The notes beneath the pieces were generated by a model. That model ran no database searches, was not told the DNA's origin, and was given only the letters and a program-made list of their open reading frames with translations. Shown one piece after another: positions 4,786-5,018 of a stretch of 5,018 nucleotides of DNA. A program made the translations under genes and the position numbers. The DNA comes from JBGPLH01 sp041486365 [NCBI: Thermodesulfobacteriota bacterium] (GTDB taxonomy: Bacteria > JAUYMQ01), in NCBI GenBank assembly GCA_041486365.1, contig JBGPLH010000260.1:1-5018 (forward strand), written 5' to 3'. The first letter of the stretch is position 1. Each line of letters opens with the position of its first letter.

Positions 4786-5018
4786 ATGGAAGATCGGCTC
4801 CTCTTTCTGATCAGCTCCCCGCGCTCGGGCTCCACGCTCCTCGAGCGCATGCTCGCGTCGCATCCGGCCGTCCACGGGCGCGCCGAGCCGCATCTCATTC
4901 CCCCGCTCGCGCACCTCGGCTACTACGGCCGGGTCGACAAGGCGCCCTACGACCCGTTCATCACCCACGAGGCGGCCGAGGCCTTCGTCCGGGATCTCCC
5001 GCGCGGGGAGGCTGACTA
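4786..5018 (+). CDS. Sulfotransferase family protein, 3' truncated by window edge
   Basis: This is the N-terminal 77 codons of a probable PAPS-dependent sulfotransferase, which would move sulfate from PAPS to a hydroxyl or amine of a carbohydrate, lipid, peptide or small molecule. Residues 5-27 form a beta strand (LLFLISS), then the PRSGSTLL loop (12-19), which binds the 5'-phosphosulfate, then a helix ending LASHP. This order is characteristic of the Sulfotransfer_3-type family. The later 3'-phosphate-binding motif lies beyond the window. The ATG at 4786 is chosen because it directly precedes the first strand and has AGGA 9 nt upstream. The upstream frame closes at a TAG (4735-4737), leaving GTG 4741 as a poor alternative. 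It is divergent from the PEP-CTERM gene across 386 bases. The substrate is unknown; carbohydrate sulfation would fit the neighbours but is inference. Confidence 0.85.
   Translation, partial: MEDRLLFLISSPRSGSTLLERMLASHPAVHGRAEPHLIPPLAHLGYYGRVDKAPYDPFITHEAAEAFVRDLPRGEAD

Overview
This is a high-GC bacterial window. Two hand-counted 60-base lines of the first gene are about 70% G+C. It holds five protein genes and no RNA gene, insertion sequence, CRISPR array or attachment site that I can support. A PEP-CTERM surface protein implies a Gram-negative-type envelope with an exosortase encoded elsewhere. That trait is scattered over Proteobacteria, Planctomycetes, Verrucomicrobia, Acidobacteria and several candidate phyla. 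The GC-rich codon use and gene mix suit an environmental lineage, but the window does not fix the phylum.

Layout: (1) 1-1434 (+) is the 3' part of a polytopic membrane glycosyltransferase of the GT39/ArnT-like type, cut by the left window edge. (2) 1409-2689 (-) is a one-TM, coiled-coil, GAF, GGDEF diguanylate cyclase. It converges with the first gene and overlaps its 3' end by 26 bases. (3) 2690-3013 is an intergenic region with an almost ideal sigma-54 promoter for the cyclase, an upstream cluster of TGTCCG/CGGACA sites, and a GC-rich leader hairpin. (4) 3014-3478 (-) is a bacterioferritin-like four-helix protein with a strong Shine-Dalgarno. (5) 3479-3616 holds a possible sigma-70 promoter for the ferritin and a perfect 11-bp hairpin ending the next gene. 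(6) 3617-4399 (-) is a secreted PEP-CTERM protein. (7) 4400-4785 is a divergent, structure-rich intergenic region with a large leader hairpin, dyads and an AT-rich repeat cluster. (8) 4786-5018 (+) is the N-terminus of a PAPS-dependent sulfotransferase, cut by the right edge.

How the genes may work together (inference): lipid-linked sugar transfer, c-di-GMP synthesis, an exosortase-sorted surface protein and a sulfotransferase are all compatible with production and decoration of an extracellular matrix. PEP-CTERM/EPS systems are often tied to sigma-54 regulation, which gives the sigma-54 site ahead of the cyclase a plausible context. The ferritin has no evident link. No two genes are spaced like a tight operon, so these are probably separate transcription units, and the system idea is only a hypothesis. 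I see no clearly undescribed system; the most informative signals are regulatory.
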